DNA from: CALDTK01 sp965215115
GTDB taxonomy: Bacteria; Bacteroidota; Bacteroidia; Chitinophagales; Saprospiraceae
Assembly (NCBI GenBank): GCA_965215115.1
Contig: OZ244050.1
Coordinates: 4,154,001-4,218,000, forward strand
Direction: 5' to 3'
DNA: 64,000 nt
The notes beneath the pieces were generated by a model. That model was given only the letters and a program-made list of their open reading frames with translations, searched no databases and was not told the DNA's origin. Shown here in pieces: positions 25,540-37,600 of the stretch. Each line of letters opens with the position of its first letter. Position 1 is the first letter of the stretch. The translations under genes were made by a program, and so were the position numbers.

Positions 25540-26873
25540 TAGAGCTTCCAGTATCGTTTGCCCAACTCCTGACCCCATCGAAACATGCCTTTGAGGTCAA
25601 AAATAAGCGCATCAGGTGTCGAAAATGCTTGTACTTCGCTGCCCGTGAGCACTTTGTACTTTGCGTGAGCTACTGCCGCGATGATCACATCGTACTTACC
25701 GTTTGGATCCTTCAACGCTATCCCGTATTCCTCTTTGACGCGGGCGGGGTCCGCCATGACGTCGGAAACGTCGACCGACATCCGGTACTCCTCTAACTCG
25801 CGGACCAGATCGATCACCTTCGAGTTACGGGTATCGCTCACGTCTTCCTTAAAGGTAATCCCTAGCACCAGCGCCCTCGCTTGGCTAGGCGCCTTCTCTA
25901 GACCCGATAAAGCAATGATGATTTTTTTGGCGACCCACCCGGGCATACGGTCATTGACCCGCCGCCCCGCCGCGATCACCTCGGGCTCGATGTCGACCTC
26001 CCGCGCTTTGTGGAGCAGGTAGTAAGGGTCCACCCCGATACAGTGCCCCCCCACGAGCCCCGGTCGGAGAGGAATGAAGTTCCACTTCGTACCAGCAGCC
26101 TGGAGTACGCACTCCGTATCGATCCCGAGACGGTCGAACACAATGGCCAACTCGTTCATCAGGGAGATGTTGAGGTCTCGCTGGGTGTTCTCGATCACCT
26201 TCGCCGCCTCGGCGACTTTGACACTCTCCGCACGGTACACACCCGCGGTGATGATTCGTTCGTAGACCTTCGCCACCACGTCCAGGGCCGCCTCGTCGTT
26301 GCCACTTACAATCTTCAGGATCGTCGCCACGCTCCGTTCCTTATCGCCGGGGTTGATCCGTTCTGGCGAATAGCCAAACCGAAACCCCACGCCGCGCTCG
26401 AGTCCCGTGGCGGCCTCGATGATGGGCAGGCACACCTCTTCGGTGCACCCCGGGTACACGGTGCTCTCGTACACGACGTAGTCCCCCGCCGAGAGGGTCT
26501 TGGCCACGGTCTCACTCGCCTTGCGCAACGGCGTGAGATTGGGCGCCTTGCTTTCGGTAATATCGGTCGGCACTGCAACGATGTAGAAGCAGCACTGCGC
26601 CAGAGCGAGCGGGTCGTCACTGAACGTGATGTCCCGATTCTCGAAATCAGAAGCCTCCAGCTCTCCGCTGGGGTCCTCGCCAGCCCGCATCATCGCGACC
26701 CGTTCGGCGCTGATGTCGAAGCCCACGACCTTGTAGTGTTTCGCGAACTCGAGAGCGAGGGGGAGGCCCACGTAGCCTAACCCGATGACGGCTATCGATT
26801 GCTGGCGGGTCTCCAGCGCGCTAAGAACATCCATCGAGGGGCTCACGGTTGTAGTACTCATCTCGGCGTTCAT
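25539..26873 (-). CDS. UDP-N-acetyl-hexosamine 6-dehydrogenase (WbpO/TviB/WecC-type)
   Basis: 444-residue nucleotide-sugar dehydrogenase that oxidizes C6 of a UDP-HexNAc to a uronic acid. The NAD site GLGYVG is at 31-36, the structural motif FGYSPERINPGD at 167-176, and the catalytic Cys278 lies in GGHCIGVDPYYL, the form typical of WbpO/TviB/CapL enzymes. ITFKEDVSDTRNSK marks the C-terminal domain. It is the first gene of the polysaccharide locus. ATG at 26873 is preferred; MSTTTV at 26861 is also possible, while an upstream frame to 27008 has non-homologous residues. UDP-GalNAcA or UDP-ManNAcA are both possible products. Confidence 0.88.
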   Translation of the reverse strand: MNAEMSTTTVSPSMDVLSALETRQQSIAVIGLGYVGLPLALEFAKHYKVVGFDISAERVAMMRAGEDPSGELEASDFENRDITFSDDPLALAQCCFYIVAVPTDITESKAPNLTPLRKASETVAKTLSAGDYVVYESTVYPGCTEEVCLPIIEAATGLERGVGFRFGYSPERINPGDKERSVATILKIVSGNDEAALDVVAKVYERIITAGVYRAESVKVAEAAKVIENTQRDLNISLMNELAIVFDRLGIDTECVLQAAGTKWNFIPLRPGLVGGHCIGVDPYYLLHKAREVDIEPEVIAAGRRVNDRMPGWVAKKIIIALSGLEKAPSQARALVLGITFKEDVSDTRNSKVIDLVRELEEYRMSVDVSDVMADPARVKEEYGIALKDPNGKYDVIIAAVAHAKYKVLTGSEVQAFSTPDALIFDLKGMFRWGQELGKRYWKL

Positions 26874-27677
26874 AGCGTGCGTCCGCGGTTTGCGCAAGGC
26901 TTCGCCGTCGATGTGTCGGGGCAAGCCGCACACTCGTTCGGGAGATCTGGTATCGAGTTCAGGTCCAAATCGGCGGCAATGATACGCCTTGCGGAGGGTG
27001 CCGCGCACGGTCGCCCGTCGTTGATTGAGTAATTTTTTTACTCATTCTCTAATTGTTCCGACTACGACATACGTGCGCCCAGCCAGACAGTACGCCCTGT
27101 GCAGCGTAACGCCACGCGGTCTACGCCGACCTCCCTGCCTGAAGCTTGACCCCACGCTCACAGCTCTCGAGACGCCCGCACTTGCTGCCCGCTGCGGCCA
27201 CACGACGCCGACCAGACATGCCCCCGTAATCGTTTGCCTCGCCTCGAGTACGTGCGAATGGTTCCAGGGAAGCTTCCACCTTTCCGGCGCCGGCGGTCGG
27301 TCGACTCCTTGACGTTCCGCGGCCGATCGAGTCCCTGTCCACCGCTGCAAGTCTTACCCGATCGCCTCCCACACCATCGATGCGCCAGCACGCAAACTCT
27401 CCACCTATCTTGTTATCTGCCCATAACCGACGCAAACCTCCACAACCGGCGCCGTGCCCATGGTCCTCCTCAGACTCTATGACGCCGCGCAGGAGGACGG
27501 TACCAGCGACCGCGATGGCGCCGTCAAACTAGCGTCCGCGCTTGGCGGAAATAGCCCCGGCGGTGCACTCGACAGACCCGTAGGTCTACCGGGTGGCGCA
27601 TTCGAATTCTAAGTCTATCGAGTTTCTCGCCTGCCATCAACCTAATTCAGCGCCCGCTCAGCGTGCGGCCCACACCT
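26874..27677 (-). other. Gene-free leader region of the polysaccharide locus
   Basis: About 800 bases between the metH stop and the first polysaccharide gene, on whose minus strand the locus promoter should lie. No protein with plausible composition, no tRNA and no recognised riboswitch is seen; the small open frames on both strands have arginine- and proline-rich shadow compositions. The only notable element is the inverted repeat at 27026-27044. A strict TAnnTTTG box is not found; a weak TATCATTG lies at 26977-26984 on the minus strand. Confidence 0.5.
27026..27044. repeat. Inverted repeat TGAGTAA/TTACTCA in the polysaccharide leader
   Basis: Perfect 7-base arms, TGAGTAA and TTACTCA, around a run of five T on the plus strand. 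It lies about 150 bases upstream of the first gene of the locus in otherwise GC-rich DNA. It may be an operator or a small hairpin. It lacks a GC-rich stem, so a normal terminator is unlikely. Confidence 0.55.
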
Positions 27678-31409
<3,732 letters not shown>

Positions 31410-31418
31410 ATCGGGGCG

Positions 31419-31426
31419 CAAAATTA
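31419..31426 (-). promoter_or_regulatory. -7 promoter box of metH
   Basis: The minus strand reads TAATTTTG (TAnnTTTG), ending 9 bases before the metH start codon. The transcript would have almost no leader. No convincing -33 TTG is visible upstream. Confidence 0.5.
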
Positions 31427-31510
31427 CGGGTTTCGGGGTGGGGGAGCGCGGCAGAAGGGTATAACCAGCGTAAGACCTGACGGTTGGTGGTCTGGCCGCG
31501 CCTACCGACG

Positions 31511-33226
31511 CTAGAAGAGCCGCTCCCGCCGCCAGGCGTTGAGGCTCAACCCCAGACTCACGCCGTGTTGCACCACCGCATCGGCCTCCCCGGCCTTGCG
31601 GGCGTACAGCTCGTAGCGCGCCTCCAGTTGCGCGCCCGGGAAGGGCAGGTACTTGACGGCCGCGCCGACGTGCGTGCGGTTGACGGGGGCCGTGCCGGCG
31701 ATGACGTAGCCGTACTCGCGCGCGCGCTCCTCCGCCTCGTTGGAGTAGAGCACGTTGGCGCCAATGTTTGGGTCGGACGCGCGTGCGATGTCGTCCTGCT
31801 GGAGGTAGTCGAGTTTTGCCGAAAGGCGCCACCTCTTGGTCAACCACTGATCGGCAGCCAGGCTTGCCTCCCGCAGGCTCGCGCCCCAGGGATGCGCCAG
31901 GGGCTGGTTGTAGTGCGTGTACGAGATGGCGTCGCTGAGGTGTCCGTAGGTGAAGGGCCGCACGTAGTTGACCTCGCCCTGGAGGTTGAGGCCCGCCAAA
32001 CCGAGGGCGTCGTACCAGCGGCCGCCGAGTTGCCAGCTGTACTTATTGCCCCACCACTTGTCCCCGTTGAGGAACAGCTCGTCGAACTTGAACTCGTCGA
32101 ACAGGAACTGCCCGTACACCATCGCCGTGTGACCGATGATCACGTTGGTGTGCAAGCCGATCAGGGCGTTGTCCGGCGAGCCATTGTCCTGCTCCACGGC
32201 GCGGTAGAGGATGATCGGGTTGAGGTACTGCGCGTCGAAGCCGTTGTCGCGCTTGAAGACGGTCTGCTCGGTGAGCCCGAACTCCCAGGTCGGCGTGAGC
32301 TGCAGGCTGAGCGTGTGCGCGACCATGAACTTACGCTCGACGCGGTCGAAGGCCTGCGTGCTGTCCATCATCTGCGTGTAGAGGTTGCGGTAGTGGAAGC
32401 GCCAGATGCGCGTGTCGATCTGGGCGTAGAGGAAGGGATCGGCGAAGGCACTGAGCAGCACGCTCCTGTCGCCGACGCCGAGCGTGGGGTTGCCGTGCCC
32501 GAGACGCGCCTGGATGTGCTTCGTAAGTCGGAACCCCACCTCGCCCGTGGCCTGGAAGTAGTCCACCGCCCGCGGCAGGTCGTAAAGGATCGGGTCGAAT
32601 CCCTTGTAGAACCCAACCCCCGGCACCTGCTCACCGTAGGCCCGCCGCCACTCCTCCTCCCAACTCTTGAGCCCCTCCTGGTTCTCGTAGATCGCCGTCT
32701 GGAACCAGACCCTATCGTCTACGCCGCCCGCGAGCCGCACGCCCCGGGTGCTGAGGAAATTGTAGCCGCCGCCGTTGGATTGCCGCCCCGTGCGGAGGTC
32801 GAGCACCGGGTTGACCAACAGCCGGAAGTTCTCGCGCTCGAGGTCGATCGCGTAGCCCTGCGTCTGGTAGAAATTACGACCGAGCCAGTTGCGCAGGGCG
32901 CCGCCGCCCTGCCGATCCGCATCGTCCGCGCGTGCCACTAGCCCGAGTCGCACACGCGCCCGCGACACGTTGGCGGCGTCGGCCCAGCTCAGCGCCGTCA
33001 TGATACTGTCGTTGTCGCGCAGTAGGGTCGCGAGGTCCGCGTAAGACCAGCCCTGCATGCCGGCGTGGATGCCGCTGGCCCCGCGGTTGCGCAGCAGCAG
33101 CCGCCACGCGAGGTCCTCCTCGCCGACGATCGGCGTGAGGGGAATGAGTTGGGCCTTGGCGGCAAAACCCACCACCACCGTGAGGATGGAGCCGAGGAGG
33201 GTACGTAGCGCGAGTCTTCTGGTCAT
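31511..33226 (-). CDS. Wzi/RemB-family outer-membrane beta-barrel (capsule assembly / gliding-associated)
   Basis: 571-residue outer-membrane protein. Signal peptide: MTRRLALRTLLGSILTVVVG with cleavage near AKAQ. The rest consists of alternating beta-strands with many aromatic residues (for example WRFHYRNLYTQMMDST, FLFDEFKFDELFLNG) and ends in Phe (RRERLF), as outer-membrane barrels do. The pattern (FLSTRGVRLAGGVDDRVWFQTAIYENQEG) fits the capsule-assembly Wzi family, which in Bacteroidota includes the protein called RemB. It may anchor the exported polysaccharide made by the locus on the left, or take part in gliding. ATG at 33226 is chosen because it starts the signal peptide; an upstream frame to 33316 would put 30 charged residues before it. 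Confidence 0.82.
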   Translation of the reverse strand: MTRRLALRTLLGSILTVVVGFAAKAQLIPLTPIVGEEDLAWRLLLRNRGASGIHAGMQGWSYADLATLLRDNDSIMTALSWADAANVSRARVRLGLVARADDADRQGGGALRNWLGRNFYQTQGYAIDLERENFRLLVNPVLDLRTGRQSNGGGYNFLSTRGVRLAGGVDDRVWFQTAIYENQEGLKSWEEEWRRAYGEQVPGVGFYKGFDPILYDLPRAVDYFQATGEVGFRLTKHIQARLGHGNPTLGVGDRSVLLSAFADPFLYAQIDTRIWRFHYRNLYTQMMDSTQAFDRVERKFMVAHTLSLQLTPTWEFGLTEQTVFKRDNGFDAQYLNPIILYRAVEQDNGSPDNALIGLHTNVIIGHTAMVYGQFLFDEFKFDELFLNGDKWWGNKYSWQLGGRWYDALGLAGLNLQGEVNYVRPFTYGHLSDAISYTHYNQPLAHPWGASLREASLAADQWLTKRWRLSAKLDYLQQDDIARASDPNIGANVLYSNEAEERAREYGYVIAGTAPVNRTHVGAAVKYLPFPGAQLEARYELYARKAGEADAVVQHGVSLGLSLNAWRRERLF

Positions 33227-33265
33227 CGGCGGCGAAGGTAGCCGCTTACGCAAACGAAGATTTTT

Positions 33266-33277
33266 GCAAAATTTTGC
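33266..33277. repeat. Perfect 12-base palindrome upstream of the Wzi/RemB-like gene
   Basis: GCAAAATTTTGC is a perfect palindrome 40 bases before the barrel gene start and 78 bases before the initiator tRNA, in the divergent promoter region. It could bind a dimeric regulator. No matching second copy was seen. Confidence 0.45.
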
Positions 33278-33286
33278 CTCGCCACC

Positions 33287-33318
33287 TTGCAAATTCGACT
33301 TGGGCCGTCGTATCATTG
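33287..33318 (+). promoter_or_regulatory. Candidate promoter of initiator tRNA
   Basis: TTG at 33287-33289 and TATCATTG at 33311-33318 are separated by 21 bases, close to the Bacteroidota -33/-7 layout (TTG and TAnnTTTG, one mismatch). The tRNA begins 37 bases further on. Confidence 0.35.
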
Positions 33319-33354
33319 CACTCCCAACGCAAACGAGCGGCGGGAATCAAATAC

Positions 33355-33427
<73 letters not shown>

Positions 33428-33435
33428 CATAGACG

Positions 33436-33466
33436 AAAGGCCCGAGCAGAGACGCTCGGGCCTTTT
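33436..33466 (+). terminator. Intrinsic terminator after initiator tRNA
   Basis: A 12-bp GC-rich hairpin (AAAGGCCCGAGC and GCTCGGGCCTTT, loop AGAGAC) followed by T-rich sequence. It lies 9 bases after the tRNA. The stop of the PorP-like gene on the other strand is 49 bases away, so the hairpin may end both transcripts. Confidence 0.85.
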
Positions 33467-33514
33467 GCGTTTAGTCAATCCGGGGGCCTACAGTCCATCA
33501 GTCGCAGCCAGTCC

Positions 33515-34552
33515 TCAGTACTGAAACGTCGGGCACTTCACCTTGTGCCGCTTCCTCTTCGCGTCCCCCCACTCGAACTCCTGCACGATCGCCACCTCCG
33601 GTCCGCCGAACCCATCCGAGGCCACGGTGAGCCCCGAGATGTTGGCGTCGAACGACAGCACGACGCTCGTCTTGTCGTAGTCGAAGCGGGCCGCCAGATT
33701 GATCGCATCCACGCCGCTGCCGCCGCGCGCGACGTAGGTCCTGAGCCAGGCCCCGAAGTGCACCGCGATCTGTGAGTCCGTATGCAAGCCCCGATCCGCC
33801 TTGTAGCGCCAGAAGCTCCCGACCTTGATCTGTCGGTTCGGACCCTGGTGCAGGACGATGAGGCTGGGACGGATCGAGTTGAACATCCCGAAGTGCAGCT
33901 CACCGCCGGCGTGCAGGATCCACTTCGTGTACAGGCGGTCCCCGACGCTGTTGTCCGAGTCCCCGAGGAAGGTCACCTCGGGATTGTTGAGGTGGGCCCC
34001 GGCCACCCCCGCGAACCAGGCCAGCTTCTTACTCGGCCGCACGAACAGTGCCATCCCCGCGCCGACGTCCCAGAACGCGTTCTCGCCCCCGGCCGACAGT
34101 GACTCCAGCGGCTCGAAGTCGAAGCCCCGGGCCTTCGTCCAGTCGATACGCTGGCTGCTGAACACGTTCTGCATCCCGAAACTTAGGTAGGTCTTGCGGT
34201 CGAGCGCCTTGAGGTAGGCGACGTTGGCGCTGACCTGCTGGGTGGTGAAGTCGAGGTCACCGGCCTGATCGTTGTTGATGTGAACCCCGACCCCCAGCAC
34301 GTCCGCCTTGTTCTGCCAGGCCTTCACGTCGGCCGACAGGCTCGTGGTCCGGTAGCCGTTCGTGAAGTTGGTCCACTGCGCCCGGTGGTCGAAGCCCACC
34401 CGCGCCCGGTGGTCCATCAGGCCCGTGTAGGCCGGGTTGGTCTGCATCGGGACGGCCGACAGGTTGGAGTAGTGGATGTCCTGCGCCCCGAGGCGGCCGC
34501 AGAGTAGCGCCAGTACCCCAAGGCAGAGGCCGTATCGGTAGAGCTGTTCCAT
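33515..34552 (-). CDS. PorP/SprF-family type IX secretion-associated outer-membrane protein
   Basis: 345-residue protein with a signal peptide (YRYGLCLGVLALLCGRLGAQ) and the family opening QDIHYSNLSAVPMQTNPAYTGL, the clearest signature of PorP/SprF proteins. YLSFGMQNVFSSQRIDW, WILHAGGELHFG and SVVLSFDANISGL fit membrane strands of the barrel. It lies 104 bases downstream of the giant T9SS type B protein in the same direction. Pairing of a surface protein with a PorP/SprF partner is typical and suggests that this barrel helps secrete or anchor that protein. ATG at 34552 starts the signal peptide; an in-frame start at 34582 would add ten residues. Confidence 0.92.
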   Translation of the reverse strand: MEQLYRYGLCLGVLALLCGRLGAQDIHYSNLSAVPMQTNPAYTGLMDHRARVGFDHRAQWTNFTNGYRTTSLSADVKAWQNKADVLGVGVHINNDQAGDLDFTTQQVSANVAYLKALDRKTYLSFGMQNVFSSQRIDWTKARGFDFEPLESLSAGGENAFWDVGAGMALFVRPSKKLAWFAGVAGAHLNNPEVTFLGDSDNSVGDRLYTKWILHAGGELHFGMFNSIRPSLIVLHQGPNRQIKVGSFWRYKADRGLHTDSQIAVHFGAWLRTYVARGGSGVDAINLAARFDYDKTSVVLSFDANISGLTVASDGFGGPEVAIVQEFEWGDAKRKRHKVKCPTFQY

Positions 34553-34656
34553 AGTCGCGGGATTACCGTACCCAACTTGCAAGAATGTTGCCGAGAACGG
34601 CGCGTAGCGGGAACTAATCGGCTGCTATTCAACACATTACTTAAAGTCGTAATCCA

Positions 34657-37600
34657 TTACCGGATCAGCGTCACGTTGCCCTCCTCGGTGAAGGGTTCGT
34701 CGTTGAGGCAGTGACCCTCCATGTAGTACACGAACACCCCGGGGTTGAGCGGAATCCCGCGGTGGGTCCCGTCCCAGAACTCGTCGATGTCGCCGGTCTC
34801 GTAGACGACCTCCCCCCAGCGGTTGTAGATCCGCAGGAGGATGATGTCCTTGAGCCCGGAGTACCGGATCTCGAACAGGTCGTTGGCCCCGTCGTCGTTG
34901 GGGGTGATGATGTTGGGGATCTCGATATCCGCAAACGAGCACTCGTCCTCGACGATGAGCGTGAGGCGCTCGGTGTCGTCGCAGCCGCTGCCGTTGGTGG
35001 CCTGCACCTCGTACACCGTCGTGATCAGCGGCCGGACCTCGATCTCGTCACAGGCGTCGCACAGCACGGTGTTGCCCTCGCGCCAGCTCATGCGCGCGGC
35101 CGGGTCGTCGGCGACGGCCTTGAGCGTGGTGCTCTCGCCGAGGCGCAGCTTGCGCTTGCTCACGATCTTGACCTGGACCGGCTGCCGCACGCGCACCTTC
35201 GCCCGCGCCGTCGCGATGCGCCCGGAGCAGTCCGCCGCCGAGACGGTGTACACGGTGGTCTCGAGCGGGCTCGCGACCGGGTTCGGGCAGGTCACGCAAC
35301 TCAGCCCCTCGGCCGGCGCCCACCGGATCGGGCCGTTGTACCCGCGCGCCTGCAGCGTCACCGAACTCCCGGCACAGATCTCGGCATCGTCCGCGGCGAG
35401 GAGGACTTTGTCGGTGACGAATAGCTCCAGCACGACCGTCGAGTCGCACCCGAATCTGGTCTTCAACTCGGCTACGTAGGTGCCCGCCGTGGTGAGCGTC
35501 CGTCCGTCGAAGCGCATTGAGTCGCTGTGGCAGATGCTGAGCGTATCGTGGCGGGTCACGTTGCGGTGGACCACGAGGTGCCGCACGTGCGTCGAGTCAC
35601 AGCCGTAGCGGTTGCTCCCGGTCGAGGGGTAGCTGCCGGATCGCGTGTGCCAAACCCCACCGACCTCGATGCCGTCGCCTTCGCAGACGTGGACCGTGTC
35701 ACGGGTGGCAGTGCCAGGGTAGTGCTTGACGGTGAGGATCACGACCGAGTCACAGCCGGCGCGCGTCCGCAGGGAGTCGACGTAGCGGCCGGCGCGTGTC
35801 AAGGTTCGCGTCCCGAAGCTCACCGCCGTCCCACCGCAGACCGTCGTGTCGCGCACCTGGGTGTAGGTCGGGAGCACCAGCAGGTCCAGCACCACCGTAC
35901 TGTCGCAGCCGCGGCGCGTCCGGAGCACACGCTCGTAGCGCCCGCTCGTCGTCAAGGTCCGCTCGCCGAAGGTCACGCTTTGTCCCGTACAGATTTCGCG
36001 GCGCAGCTGCGTCCGGGCCGTGTCTTTGACGCTCAGGTCCACCACGATCGTCGAGTCACAACCCCGCGCATCCTCGAGTTTCAGCTCGTGGCGCCCCGCA
36101 GTGGTGAGCCTATGCACGCCGATGCGTAGCGTATCGCCCGCACAAATGGCCTCCTCGCGCCGGACCAAGTTTTGCGGAAGCACCACCAGCGACAAGACGT
36201 GCGTCGAATCACAACCGTGCACGTTGGTCCCGCTCGTCACGTAGCGTCCGCCGCTGGTGTAGGTCTGTCCCGCGAGGGTGTAGCTTTCGCCAAAACACAC
36301 TTCGGCGTCGGTACGGACCGTGTCCGCAGGCCTCACGAAGACATCGAAGACGATCGTCGAATCGCAGCCGAGTGCACTGCGCACGCGGATACTGTCGCTC
36401 GTGGTGCGGCTAATCCACCGTCGGCCGACCTGTAGGCTATCGCCCGCGCACAGCGTGTCGCGGACGAAGCTCCGAACACCCGCGATGACCGACAGCTCTA
36501 CCGTGACGGTCGAGTCGCAGCCATTGGCCGACTGGCCGTGGAGAACGTGGCGTCCGGCCGTCTTCAAAACGGTGTCGAGTACCGCGAAACCTTCCCCTTC
36601 GCAGACGAAGGTCGTGATGCTCGTGTCGCTGTTGGGCAGCACGACGAGGTCGAGCAGGATCACGGAGTCACAGCCGAAACTCGTGCTGTACACCATCCGA
36701 TGCCGCCCCGCCACCGAGAAGGCGTAGGCGCCGTCTACGTAGCTGTCGCCGGCGCAGACCTCGGCGCTGATCGTGCGCTCGACCCTCGGGTGTACGGTTA
36801 GTTTTAGCGCAAGCGTACTGTCACAGCCGTAGCGATTGGGCACGACGTGGAAGTAGTCCCCGCTGCTGCGGTACGTGCCGCCGTGGAAGCCGTAGCGCTC
36901 CCCTTCACAAATTTCTGCGTTCGTCCAGGTCGTATCCACGGGACTGTAGCGCAACCTGATCGAGACCACGGAGTCACAGCCGTTTGCACTGCGAAGCGTC
37001 CGGACGTAGTCGCCGGCGCTCGTGAATTGGTCACCCGCAGCCGCCAACGTCGCCCCGGCGCAGAGCACGGTGTCTATGCTGTTCCGCGAGACTGGGTTGA
37101 CGTGGAGCGTGAGCACCACCGTCGAATCACAGCCCGAGCGCGTCTGGAGCGCGAGTCGGTGCTCGCCCGCGGTCGTGATCGTGCTTACGCCAAAACGGTA
37201 GCCTTCGCCTTCACAAATCGTGTCCCGCAGCGTGGTGTAGGCCGTATCGCGAACCTGGAGCTCGAGCACGATGGTCGAGTCGCAGAAGTTTGCCGCTGGG
37301 TAGGTAAGCGTGTAGACGCCGGCGGTCCCGAAGTTCTGGCCACCCAAGCTCAGGCTGTCTCCGGCGCAAATGCTGCGGCGCAGCGTATCGCGTAGCTCGG
37401 GGTACACGCTGAGGTGTAGCGTCCACGTCGAGTCGCACCCGTGGCGATCGGGGGACGTGGTGCGGTACCTGCCGGCGGCGGCGTAGGTGCGACCGGCGAC
37501 GGTTAGGCTTTCGCCAAAACACACGGCGGCCACGGTGTCCTTACTCGTGTTGGCACGCACCCGTAGGTCGACCACGACGAGCGAATCACAGCGCGCCGCG

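Noticed and set aside
27574..27587. Small hairpin AGACC/GGTCT as a metH terminator
   Set aside because: Only 5 bp, no T tract on the minus strand, and about 90 bases past the stop.
27042..27660. Several small open frames upstream of the polysaccharide locus
   Set aside because: All are short, overlap each other on both strands and have Arg/Pro-rich random composition.
31410..31847. N-terminal extension of MetH
   Set aside because: The frame is open but the residues are low-complexity and lie over the end of the neighbouring gene; the promoter box at 31419 also argues for the start at 31409.
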